Position numbers and translations under genes: made by a program. Positions 46,041 through 57,800 of a stretch of 64,000 bases of DNA are shown piece after piece. The stretch is from Strix aluco (taxonomy: Eukaryota > Chordata > Aves > Strigiformes > Strigidae): the NCBI RefSeq assembly GCF_031877795.1, contig NC_133971.1, positions 66,958,463 to 67,022,462 of the forward strand, read 5' to 3'. Numbering within the stretch: the first letter of the stretch is position 1; every line of letters begins with the position of its first letter. The notes under the pieces were generated by a model that searched no databases, had not been told where the DNA came from, and was given only the letters and a program-made list of their open reading frames with translations.

Positions 46041-48830
46041 GTAGGTGCGGGGGCTGCCGGGGCGGTGGGCGGGCGCCCCGGTGGGGGTGGCGGGTCGCGG
46101 GTCTGCAGCGCGGCGGGGGTCCGGGCGGGCGGTGCCGGCACACCTGCGGAGCGGGGCCTCCGCCCCAGTGGGGCCGAGCCCGCCGCCGGCTCCGGGGAGG
46201 GGGCGCGGGCGGCGGCAGCCCCCGCCGGAGCGGCGCGGCCGGAGCGAGGCGGAAGGAGGAGCCCCCCGCGGCAAGTGAGCACGGTCTGGCAGGTTTATAA
46301 ATGTGCTTTTTCTCCCACCACCCCCACGCCCCGCTGACGCCCGCTCCCCGCTGCCCGCGGCGGCTCCCCCAGGTGCGTCCCCGGGGCAGCGCCTGGGCCC
46401 CCGTGCCGGTCTCGGCTGCACCTGCCGCGGCGGCGGCGCGGGGCGGGGGCCGGGGGCGCCTCCTGCGTGGGGTGAGTGTGACTGCGGGGCGTTCTCGGGA
46501 GGCGGCCCGGTGGTTTCCGAGTGCCAGCCCAGGTTGCCATTAGTGTGTCTGGACACTGGGAGGAGGCTGCTGCCTGCCGGGAGCCGCCGTCCCTTACTCG
46601 ACGAGTAGCAGGCACTGGTCTGGGTGCTTGCGCTGGGGAAGCCGGCTGCACATGTTTTGAAGAGCTATTACGTGTTGTTTTATTTTCTCAGCTGTCAGGA
46701 GAGTTTAAATCAGGGCTGCACAGAGGTGCAGAGTTTGCAAGGGATGGGTAAAGCGACATAAAGAGTTTCCTGTCTATTCCTGTTTGTCCTGCAGCTAATT
46801 ACGGGGGTATGTCTTTACTGCTTCGGGGAGGTGTGGGCTGTTTGGGCGGCGTTTTCTGCGTATACGAAAGCACTGAGCATCATCGGTGTTTAAGGGAGAA
46901 GAAGTGAATGAATGTAGCGATTGTTGCAGCTCGTTTCTATTATGTGACTGCCATTAGCCGGGAGGGGAACAGGAGCTCGTTCCTGCCCTGGTGGGGAGAG
47001 AACCTGATGGATCTGCAGGTTGAAGGGCTTTTTCATGTCCGCTCTTCGGTTTCATGCTGAAACATTTTCCTGCCTTCCTCTTACCTCCTGCTTTATTATC
47101 GGGTACCTCTTGCAAGGAGATGCTTCAACTGAAAAATGGGAAACATCACCTTTAAGTCTATGACACCCAAGTATTCTAGTAGGCTCTGGAAATCAATGTA
47201 GTAGTAAAGCCTCTTATTTCAAATTCCTACAGTAATTAGTGGTGGACTGTTGACTCCTTTATGGCCATCAGGCTCAGAAATAGCTACTGATCTCATACTC
47301 CCTTTTGGATACCTATACAGAGGTTTTGTTAGAGAGCTGTTCAATGACTTCTTTTATTAGAAAGCGTGTGAGTTTAGGCAGTTGTGCAAGTGCACCTGAA
47401 GGAAACCGTGCTGCCTGCGCGCCTCTGGGGAAGGCGTGTGAGAGGCCGAGCCGGAGTGGGGGTATCATTTACAGGCTGGGTTAGAAAGGGGCCTTGTAAG
47501 AGAGAGAACCGAGTAGCTCGTGTATGGTGGAACCCTTTATGTACTCTGTCCCCTGTTGCACAGGGAGGTCTGCGAGTACAGTGTGCTGCCTGGGATGAGC
47601 AGGATGTCCATGGGCGCTCGTAATTCTTTCGGGTAGCAGAGACGAGGAGGTGCAGGCGGCTCTTTTCCACTGAAAGCAAATGAGTGGCAAGGGAGTTGGT
47701 TTCTACGTTTATGTTCATCAAGGAAAAAAACCCAAAGCTTTGTAAATGTAGAGCTGTCTTGACAGATGAAGTCTGTCTGTACTGGGATTTCTTGACCTAG
47801 AGAGGAAATAATGCACATTCCCTCCCCCATCCTACCCCCACCCCACCTCCCCAAAAACAGGCAATTACTTTGTGTACACTTTGTGATGGTCAGGGGTTGC
47901 TGCAGAGTCTACTGACAAAAGCTGTTTGCATTCATACCTACCAAAACAGGTCTATAGCTGTTTTCTTTGGGTTTTTTTGAAAGAAACAAAAGCCATTGTA
48001 GCTTGGGGGAGGGCGGTAGCTCCTTCCACAGTGAATTTGATGTGAGTGGATTTATTTCGAAACTGTAAGACTGATTCACACATTTTTCTTGACACTGTAA
48101 GTACAGGTGTGCCTGGAGACTTCGTTTAATATGCTGTGTTGCCTTCTCTTTGCTGGTGTTATGATTTAGTCCCCTCTCCTCCCCAAATATTACACTAAAC
48201 ACTTGATAACCTTTTGTTAACCTACTTGCATCGGTACAGCTGTGCCCTGCCAAAAGTGTGTGACTTTACACCACTTAGAGGTCCTGCAAGAAGGAGAGAT
48301 GATATGGATGCCCTGGTGCTTCCCTCACTGGCCTGCCTCTGAGCAGCTGAGCTTCAGCATTACCCACTTCGAGCAGCCACTTGCTGGGGAGGAGTTGGAG
48401 ACCTCTCGGAGAGGATCTGTAATCTGCTCAGGGCCTCTTGACTGTAGTTGGAGACTGCACTGTGCTCACTCCGCTGGGTGCTCTCGTGCTCTCTCCCAGC
48501 CTACTTAGGGGGGTGCGTATTGAATGAACATGTTGATGTTAAAATATGTTGTTTTAGATGTTTTCTTGCAGTTATGTAAGTGGAGGTCTCTTTCAGTCAT
48601 GCCAAAGTTCATTCCTGATCTGGGCTGCTAGTGTTAGATCTAATACTTGCATATGCCACCTAGTTTGCAAAAGGTGTTGGATAAATTGATAGATGGTTGT
48701 GCCTTACTCCAATTCTAAGGATGGCTTTCCATAGTGGGACTCTTATTTAAATCAGTGAAAATAACTGCGATAGAAGTGCTGCAGGATTTTGTGTTATCTC
48801 TGAACTCCTCAAGTGTTTCATTTTAGTCGT

Positions 48831-48847
48831 CCCCCCCCCCCCCCCCC
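48831..48847. repeat. Poly-C tract (C17)
   Basis: Seventeen uninterrupted C followed by A and five more C. The length may be unreliable in any assembly. Confidence 0.95.
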
Positions 48848-51800
48848 ACCCCCAGAAAAATGGAATCTCAAGCCACAGTTGTTGCAATAGGGACTTTGTA
48901 GATCATAAGAAAATAAAGTATTTCCCCTGAATGTTCACAGATGAGGTTATTTATCCCAGTTTTTGCTGTGCAAAGGTAACTTGAAATGAGTAGTGACAGG
49001 GAAGGAAAGATGTAATTGCCGAGGTTGACTAACGTTTCTTGTATCCCCTCAGTACTTTTAAGTGCTGAATCTTGTAAATAGTCATATAATTCTATGACTT
49101 AAATGAGTTGAAAAGTAGTTTCTAAAGGTGCATGACCATGAAAAGTGTTAATCGTGAATGGATGCTGATGTACCATGCTTCCCTCTAAACTGAGGTTTAA
49201 TTACTTGTAGACATGACTGAGAGAATTTTTCACAATGTTTTACTTTTAGAAAAATGCACGGAACAGTAATATATTCCAGGTAGCATGTGGCAATAAGGAT
49301 GGAAATTTAGAGGTGACAACAAAAAGAAGCAAAGCAGGTCATAAACTTCCCTGAGTTATCCTTTAAAGGTTTCTTTTTTTACACCTGTATGTAAATTACT
49401 GTTGGAAGTTTAAAATGAGAATTCAGATTGTCATTATTGTGGTAATATTAAACAGTTTTGGGGTGTTCTTTGTTGTGCTTAATACTCGGCTGCTGTATGC
49501 CATGTTTAGTTAGCTGAAGAAAGGTGTGACCAATTGAGAGGTTGTGTAACAAGCAAGGAGCTGGTAAGGACTTTTGGCTGTTTTATTGGATTTTTCTTTC
49601 CCTGAAGCTTTCCCCCTCCTCCCATCTAACTGATCATTTCTCTGAAGCCTAAAGCGGTGTTTTTTAAGGCCGTCTTCATCTGTCTTTGCATAGTCCCATG
49701 CTTGGGTGACTTGGTACGAAGGTGGAAGTGTCTTGAAAAGAATGAGGAGGGTCCTACTTGACTGGTGTCTTGAGTTTCCAGAAGGTGAAGTGGCCGCAGA
49801 GTTGCTTTTCAGTCTAGCACACAGTTGGTTGTGTACCAGGAGGAACCTGAGAAAGCCAAAAGGATACTGCTGCAGCAGCTGCCATTTGTAGAGGTGACTT
49901 ACCTGTGTGTTGATGTAGCTGTGCAGGCTGAGTGGAAGCTGTTTTAATTGTTTCCCTCCTGAGATGAGGGTTTTGTCTTTGTTTCTTGGATGAGTTAGTA
50001 ATGAAAGGAAAGAAAATTACTTTTTCTGTTTCCACAACTCTTCAGTTACAAAGCAAAAAGTAGCACTTCATATTTCAGGCTGATGCATGCCATCACCTTG
50101 GATGGGGAAGTTACAGGTCGTCTTGTCCAGAACTGGATTAACCAGGTCTTGCATTTAATTGTGTTCTGGCCAGAAAGCTTTTATGGTCTGTCTTTTATCT
50201 ACCTGTAAACTTCCAGGAATGCAAAGGGCTGCTCAGCTTTCTGGAGACATTGCTGTAGCCTGCCTTCCCTTAGAGGGCAGTTATTACTTGTGGTAAGAAG
50301 GGTGTTGTGCTCCACTTCTGTTAACCTAGGGTGTCCAGGAGCAGTTCTGTCCCTTCCTGCTTCCTGCCACACCAAGCAGTGCACCAGCAAGCTTCTGGGT
50401 ACATGGACACGTTTCTGAAAATGGCATGAGTAAATAAGAAAAAAAATATTTTTGGTACTGTTAGTGTGGTTTGGTTTTTTTTTTATGATGGGCTGGACAA
50501 AGGAAGGAAAAAAGGTGCGCTTTTTTTTTCCAGTGGGGAGGCATGCATGTTATTTGTCAAAAATCTCGGTCACAGTACTACAAACAAGTGTTTTAAAGCA
50601 CCAAACAGCAGCCTTTACTTCAGGAGTATGTTTTTATGGGGCTTGAGGGGGAAACAGATGACAAATTAGTAAAAACTTGGAGTATTGATATGAGCAGATA
50701 AGGAACTTTTCTGAAGAGAATAAAGTTAATTGAACCCCATGTATCAAGTATAGAACAAGTTTGTTGGTAATCTAGAAATAATACTCAATTTCCTGTCTTT
50801 CCCTCCTCATCCACCTATTTCTTTTTTCTCTCTGTTCATGTACACCAGTGAACTCATAATCCACCAAGCATTTTCTGTATTGATCCTCTTAAAAAATTAG
50901 CATTAGCCTATATATGAGACAGGCCAAAGAGGATTGAACACTGTGCTGCAAAATTAGCACCTCTTGGCCTCGTTGCAAGGACAGGCAGGTTCCCCGTCTC
51001 TGAAGAGTGCTTTTGGTGCTGGGGTACGACATGGGCTTGAGAGGAGAACAGGTGATCATGTGTTGTGAGGAGCTTGATTTGTGCATTCCTGTGCAGGGCT
51101 GAGCAGATGCGTAGGTGGTGGAGCACTGATATGAAAGTGACTAGGAAATGTATGGAATTAGCAGACTGAGAAGTCCTGACGTCCTTAGTGCATCTGACTA
51201 CTCAACTGAGCTGTGAGACAGAAGAGGATATGTAAAGCATGGAAAAGTTTATGGAGACAGGCATTTCTGCTGGGAAAGCAGGCAGGAGAGCAGAAACTTC
51301 TGCAAACTTCGTTAGCTCTTTGCTGGTATGCAGCAGAGACATCAACTGGTTGTCTGGAATCCGCTAAAGCAGGTCTGACACAACTGCAGCGAGGTGAGAC
51401 AGAGCGGGAAGGCTGGTGTACCCCTGTGGTTGAATATGGCCTGCCAGGTCCGCACAGATTTGCATGCATTGCAAATGGCAGAGCGGGAGGAGAAGGGGGA
51501 AAAATGCATGAAATGTGATTATAGTTCTTGCTTTGTTCAAGAGTATTTTTCAGGGGCAGGCTTTAACTGTGTTTCTGCTGAGTTTTTCCTTCTTCTCCTG
51601 ATATAAAGCAGGCATTCTTCTTGCCCCAGATGATTGTTTTTTATATGTATATGCTCAGTTGTACTTGATTTTTCTTTTTTTTAATAAACAAATGATGCTC
51701 TATGAACTTTGCCATTGTATATACAAAGACATGCATAGAAATGTGAAGGCTTTTTTTTTTTTTAAAGAATGTCTTTGTTCTCATTTCCACTGAAAGAGAT

Positions 51801-53303
51801 AATGTGTTTTGGTTGTTTGTTACTGGAAAAACAATGCAGGATGTAGGGAAGAGACCTAGAGCTGTGAAAGTTCTTGGATTTGTGTTTTGAATCCTCTCAG
51901 AGTAAATTGGATGTGTTATGGGGAGAACGGAACAGTATAGACTTTTTTTTTTTAAAATGAAGTGCACTATGAATTTATGTCTTGAATCAGGTCATTGAGG
52001 TTTCTGCTTGGCTTTGCTTAGGTTGTTGTAGGTTAACTCCCAGGTTTGAAATACTTCAGAAGGAACTAGCTGTCTCTTGCATTGCTTAGCATAAAATAGG
52101 CTGGTCAGAGTTTGTGTGAGGACACACTAAATTTGGTAACTTATCTCTGCAAAATTCATTATCGTACCTTCCTGGTTTGCAAGTTGTCTCTTGCGGCAGT
52201 AGGAAAGAATAAACCAGCTATACTTCGTGGTGTTTGAGACTGTCATATGCACGTAGGTAGCACTGGCTTGATAGCCGGAGTTATAGTAACTTGTGAGAAT
52301 GTATGTCAATATGATATTTTACAAATACCCTTCTCTGTGCTTTTACCTAATCTAGTAATGTGTGAATTTATTCAGAAAACACTTATTAAATCAGATTTAA
52401 GAAATAAAATCCCAGTTGTTAGCGCAAGCAGAACACTTGCCTGAACTGTTCAGTGAAACCAGATGAGAGTCCTCTTGCTCACCCAAGGATGTAAGGAAGA
52501 CAGAGTTTGTGGGAAGAGGCTATACCATTCATCGGACCAACTGGTATAATTGGGAAAGTGATGGGAATATAGACAGGCTTTTTGGACAATCAGTCTTTTC
52601 TCAACCTAATCTAATAAAATACTTATCACTCCCTCTGTAAGCTCCATCTTGGATGTTCTTGGTAGGCTCTGTAATTCTTGCCAGACATTGTAGTGTGGTC
52701 TGTGAGATACTTCTCTGCATAAATATGTACTTAATTTGACTATAGTAAGAACTGTCTACATTGCATTTAAAAACAGGTGAGTGTTCTTCACGCAGAAGCT
52801 AATAATCAGGGCCCTGACCTTGCTAGCACGTTTGTGTGGGTGGAACATAGCTGAGGTAGGGGATATGCCTGCAGAGGTTTACCTGTAGAACAGGGGCCCT
52901 GCACAAACATCCTGTCCTGACCTTTCAAAGAAACCCAAACAAAAAACATTGCAGTAGTAACAGGGCAGTAATGCTCTAGTTTGTCATTTTGCATATAGAA
53001 GTCTGCTGTAGCAATGTGGTGCTCAGAGCTTTTTTTTCTCTCCCACATCTGTTGTTTCTTTCAACAAAAAGTTCGTAAAATGGCCAGAGGCAGGAAATTA
53101 TGCATTCCTGTTTCCACTCAGCAATTGCATAATTACAAAGGATTTGCTGAGATGCATATGTATGGGCACACAGATCCCCTTTGGTAGTTGGCTGTAGATG
53201 TACCCTACCTGAAGGGTCCATTTGTCAGAAAATTAGTTGTCCATCAGAACTGTAGGTGTAAAGAAAATAAGTAACTTTGATAGAACTAATATTCCGCTTC
53301 CCG

Positions 53304-53330
53304 CCCCCCCCCCCCCCCCCCCCCCCCCCC
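53304..53330. repeat. Poly-C tract (C27)
   Basis: Twenty-seven uninterrupted C after CCG, within the presumed intron. It is the longest homopolymer in the window, prone to i-motif/G4 folding and to sequencing error. Confidence 0.95.
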
Positions 53331-54458
53331 GAGAACCCAAACCAAAAAACCCTACAGAGCCACTAGAAAGTATCTGTCTTTTTCTAAGGACTAAGATTTT
53401 TTTTTTTCCTGTTAAAATCTGGTATTATTTAGATGAGAGAATGGATGCCTTTTTCCTCTTTAAATTATTGGGATTTTAAAAAATCTGTAGTTACATGTTT
53501 AGATGCTTAGCCCTATTGAAATAAGTTTACTATTCAATTGATTCTGACTAGCTTTTTACTCTGTGTCAGTGAAATTGATAAACAGCCTTGAAAGGTCATC
53601 CTGATTATCTGCTAGGTAAGTGAGACATATAATGGCCTTTTCATTTCGCTTCTTTCGAACAGGAGGGATTATATGATAAATAGGTAGAACAGACCTTTTC
53701 ATAGGCTTAAGAGCTTTCTTCTCTGTGCAATTCTGTCCCCCCAAAGAATTCAAAAAAAACCCCCAAAACAAACAAAAGGCAAAACCCCCAACCTATATGT
53801 ATACATTCACAGCATATTAATTGTTTAAACTGTTTAACTAGCTATTTTCAATGAGGGTGGATACTACTGAAACAATTTTGTCTTCAAATATGCAGATAAG
53901 TATTTCTGAATGTGTTTTGAAACTCATATTTTATGTGTCTAAGGGATTTATTATTGCAAAGGCAGAGGGTGTGTGACAAATCTATTGCATATGAACGCGT
54001 ATGGCTGAGTAAATTATATGTGTGTTATTTGCTCACAAAATTACCATGCTGATAAGGAGACATTTTCAAATGGTTGAATTTGCCTATTTGGAATTGATTT
54101 TTTTTTTTTTTTAAAGGGATCTGCATGCTTCTCTCCTGAAATGAGCCTGCTACGTACATAAATTGATTGTGCATCAAGTGGTACATACTGATATTCAGGA
54201 ATTCCACTGAGGTTTTTAAGAACTTTTTTTTTCCTACTTTAGTACTGACAGGGGAAAAAGTATGCATTATACAGAGCCTGTCTTCTGTTCTCTAATTTAA
54301 TTGTTGGCTTTTATGAGAGTTCAGTTCCTGTCGCTGCATGTCTGCCTCTGTTTTTCTTCATAGCTGTGCCTTCATCTTCTGGAATAGGATGCAGATTTAT
54401 TGTATGTCAATTGCTTTGGAAAAAGAAATTTCTCAGCAGATTATGAAATGATGCTTTT

Positions 54459-54479
54459 CATCAGATGAAGCATCTGATG
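54459..54479. other. 9-bp perfect inverted repeat (hairpin)
   Basis: CATCAGATG (54459-54467), AAG loop, CATCTGATG (54471-54479). The CAGATG/CATCTG arms are also paired E-boxes (CANNTG) in opposite orientation, so a bHLH-binding site is a natural alternative to an RNA hairpin. Confidence 0.85.
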
Positions 54480-54639
54480 GCCTTTGCACTCTGGTTTCTG
54501 CTTAGTGTTTGCTGAGAATTCTGTACGCATTGAAGATCAATTTGCTGCTGTATGAAGGATGGTGCTGAAATAGGTGTGGGAGTGTGTGGAGGGGAAGGGG
54601 TGAGTGCAGCAGAAAATCCCTTGACCAGGAGTAGTTAAT

Positions 54640-54860
54640 GTTTGTCTGTGAAAGGTGAATGGAGTCAGCTGTGCTAATTTCTATGCAATAAATGGGCTTT
54701 GGGAGTCAAAGGTGTTAATGTGACTTTGTCATTACATGGAGCTTGGTGGTGGAGGGAGCTTTGAGTTTCCCACAGAGACATCTTGGCCTGCGTATTTCCA
54801 TGGCAACTGCCATCACTTACAGATTTATAACCTTTGATTAAAGATATGAGAAGAAGGGGA
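54640..54860. promoter_or_regulatory. Candidate intronic regulatory element
   Basis: A non-repetitive stretch with clustered motif-like words: GTCAGCTGTG (E-box), TTTATAACCTTTGATTA (TCF/LEF-type CTTTGAT), CCATGGCAACTG (half of an RFX X-box) and ATGCAATAAA. Motif clustering alone is weak evidence. Cross-species conservation is needed. Confidence 0.25.
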
Positions 54861-57800
54861 AAATCTTTTAAACATTACAAATGTAAATCTTTAACTAGAT
54901 CTTTCATTTTAACAATATTAGTTTTTTATATTCCTTGGAGTGTGGGGGTTTTATAAGGAATGCAGCTGTCCCTTCCCCATTTGGTAGACTTTGATACGAC
55001 ATTTTGGGGCAAATGTGATGTTCTGGAGATAGCTATCTGACTTTGATCATAGCTGCACTGACATCACCAATATAGTTGCTATTTATTTACATTAGCGTAT
55101 TTTGTACCAAAATTATACTTGAAGTCTGTTGTGCAAGGAGATTTGTCTCTGATGAAAAGATTTGGGGGAAAAATCTAGTTCTCGACTGAATAAAACATAT
55201 TTTTAAAGAGGAGGAACATGAGATATACCCCAAATTATAGTCTCTTAAGGAGTATAATAGCTGATATGCAAAAGCCTTATGCTAATGGCAAGAACAAGCT
55301 GTTGCTGCAGAAACTGAGGCTTATTAACTATGTGCAAGGGCATGTTTATGCTTGATGTGTCTTCCCGTCTCTCCCTCCTCTACCTCCTCTACCCCACTTG
55401 CATGTTCTTGAAAGTATTTTACTTCATGGTGTGGTGGCCATGTAGCAGTGCTGTGGAAGAAATGCTCTCTCTTCAAGTCAGGTATTCTCACATCAAATGC
55501 TCAGGTGCAGCATGTTACACTTTATGGGAATTTTTCACTGCTGTAAAGCAATGGAATTTTGAAGCAAATTGACTAATTTTCTATTACGTTTTTCTGCCTT
55601 TTTTTATCCTGCTTTTTTTTTTTTCCCTTGCCACCTGCCACTGTTTTTGAATCATCCTTGGGGAGATGGAGGAAATATAATGAGTATACCAGTGGATTTC
55701 ATGTTTATACTACAAATAGTTGAGCTGTAATGTCAGGACTAGTGCAGTGGGAACTCTGAAGAGGGATGAAATAAAGAAGAAATGTTTTTCTTCTGTGCCT
55801 TTCAGGCAGCTGAAATGTGGTTTTGCTTTGGACTAATCAGTGTTGCCTGTAGGTTAGGGCAGAAGTGGCTGACCATGACTAACTCAGTGAGAGAAAATGA
55901 CAAATGTAAAGGGATGTTTTGCTAGGACTGCATGCTGAATTTCTCCAGCATTTTGCCATCACTTCATTTCTTTCAGAAGAGATGTATAGATACTGCTAAG
56001 CCTAATGTCTGGTGATTGGTAGTTTAAATGGACAGGGCTGGCTATGGTTGCCAAAACAGGGAGTTTTACTGCTACAGATGTATTGTTCCATCTGAATTTC
56101 TAAGGCTGAGCACACTGTATGGTTATTAGTAGCCTCATGTGCTGCTTCCACTGGGAGCGTGAAGGGCCCCTCGTGCTGCTCTTGTATGAGCCGTTCTCAT
56201 TATTTGAGAAAGTTTTTAGTACTGAAAGACCTGGTTGGTTACTGTGGAAAGTTCATAACAACTATGCAAACGTGACTGGAAAGGTCATGATATTGGGATA
56301 TTTATAAGGATGTCCTCCATTATAAAAGAGAAAGAAAAGAACTTAGAGGAAAAGTTACAAGGCATTGTGAAATAATTTTTTAATCCAGGCTAGCTATGGA
56401 TATTGATGCTGTTATTAATCCATCCAATTTTTGATTGGGAATGGTTTTCAGTAGCTGTTGTGATAGGAGTAAGTACTTCTGGCTACCCTGTGAAATAAGA
56501 GAAATAACTTTCTCTTGGGATCTAAGTATGCTTTTGAAAAGCAGCAGCATACAGAGGTCATCCTGATGTCGGGACTGTATATGTCAAATGGACTTAGCAT
56601 AGTTAACAGCATTTCCCACCATTTTCATGAATCAGAGAGGTGGGGTTTGGGATTAGTCCAGTCTTTTTTATTTTTTTTTTTTAAATAGTCAGAGGATGAG
56701 GTGGTGTGTTGACAACTTTAGTTTTTAAGCGGAGTTAAAACAACTGCATTTGAAGGCTGAAGCAACTGTTGATCAAGTTGCCTTACCACCTGAATACAAG
56801 ACATGTGAGTGTATCCAGTTACACGCATGAAGAGGATGTTCATTTGTCTTTTGATGGTGTCAGTGAATCACCGAAGTCACAAACCCCCTTTCTAAGGTGG
56901 CTTTGTGCTGGTGGTGACAGGAAAGACACGAATTTTTTGTCAGTTCCTGCAGTGGGGCAGGAGAGCACTCCCATACCTGTCATACAGTGCAGAGAACGAA
57001 TTGGGTCAGTTCTTGAGGAAAGATCTTACTTGTTAGCTTGCTTCTGTATCATGTACAGCTACAGTTGTGATTGGTATTTTAGGGTCCTGAGAACTTGTTC
57101 AGGAGCTTTGTGAGGGTTTATGTCCTGTTTCATCACTGAGAGAATAACGACAAGCAAGCTTCACATAAATAGTATTTGAAACTTCTAACAGGCAGGTAGA
57201 GATGTAGAGGTGGGGAACTGAGTTGTCAAAAATGAATGATCTTGAAAGTGCATGTTGAAGTCTGAAGATGGGTACTTAAAATGCAGTGCAGACTCTGATG
57301 GTCCGAACATGTGCCTCTAATTGGAAAGGTGCTGCAGCAGCTCTGAACTCATGTGTTCAGACCATAACATTTGTGGAGTCTTGGTAATCAGTTCATCCAG
57401 ATCCTGAAGTGTCTGTCTGGATAAAGCTCAGTGGGAACAGAGACGTACATAGGAGAAAATATTGTAGCCTTTGTTCAGAATTTAAATATTTTTGTGTTGG
57501 TTTCTGAAAGATGTTTTAATGGTTTCACTAAAAGACCAGTGTGGGTTTTTAATTAGGTACTTTCATTACAGCCAGTACCACTGTGAAAATGTTTGTTTAG
57601 ATGTCCATGTAGGGTTGTGATTGCTGCAGTGACTTCAAAAGTTCTTCAGATATGATCAAATGACTTCAGGAGGCTTTTTTGAGATGCTTCCTGCGATGTT
57701 GAGAATCCTTTGTGATTACATGAGTTCAAGATGTTCAAACCTTTAGTTTTAAGACTTTATACACTTCAAAACTGTAAATGTGTTATTAATACTGAGATGC

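Larger units (their letters stand above)
45165..46630 (+). promoter_or_regulatory. SEMA4D: CpG island promoter, probably SEMA4D (+ strand)
   Basis: About 1.45 kb are extremely GC- and CpG-rich, the strongest island in the window. There is no TATA. A CCAAT box is at 45411-45415. In amniotes the gene upstream of and divergent from GADD45G is SEMA4D, and GADD45G here points left, so a + strand island promoter 45 kb away fits SEMA4D, a class 4 transmembrane semaphorin and plexin-B1/CD72 ligand. The identity rests on synteny and not on coding sequence, because no semaphorin exon is in the window. Open frames of 296-335 codons on both strands (low-complexity R, A, G, P) are GC artefacts. Confidence 0.6.

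Noticed and set aside
45360..46556. Open frames of 296-335 codons on both strands
   Set aside because: They lie wholly inside the CpG island, overlap on opposite strands, and are low-complexity R/G/A/P. GC-rich DNA has few stops; no domain is visible.
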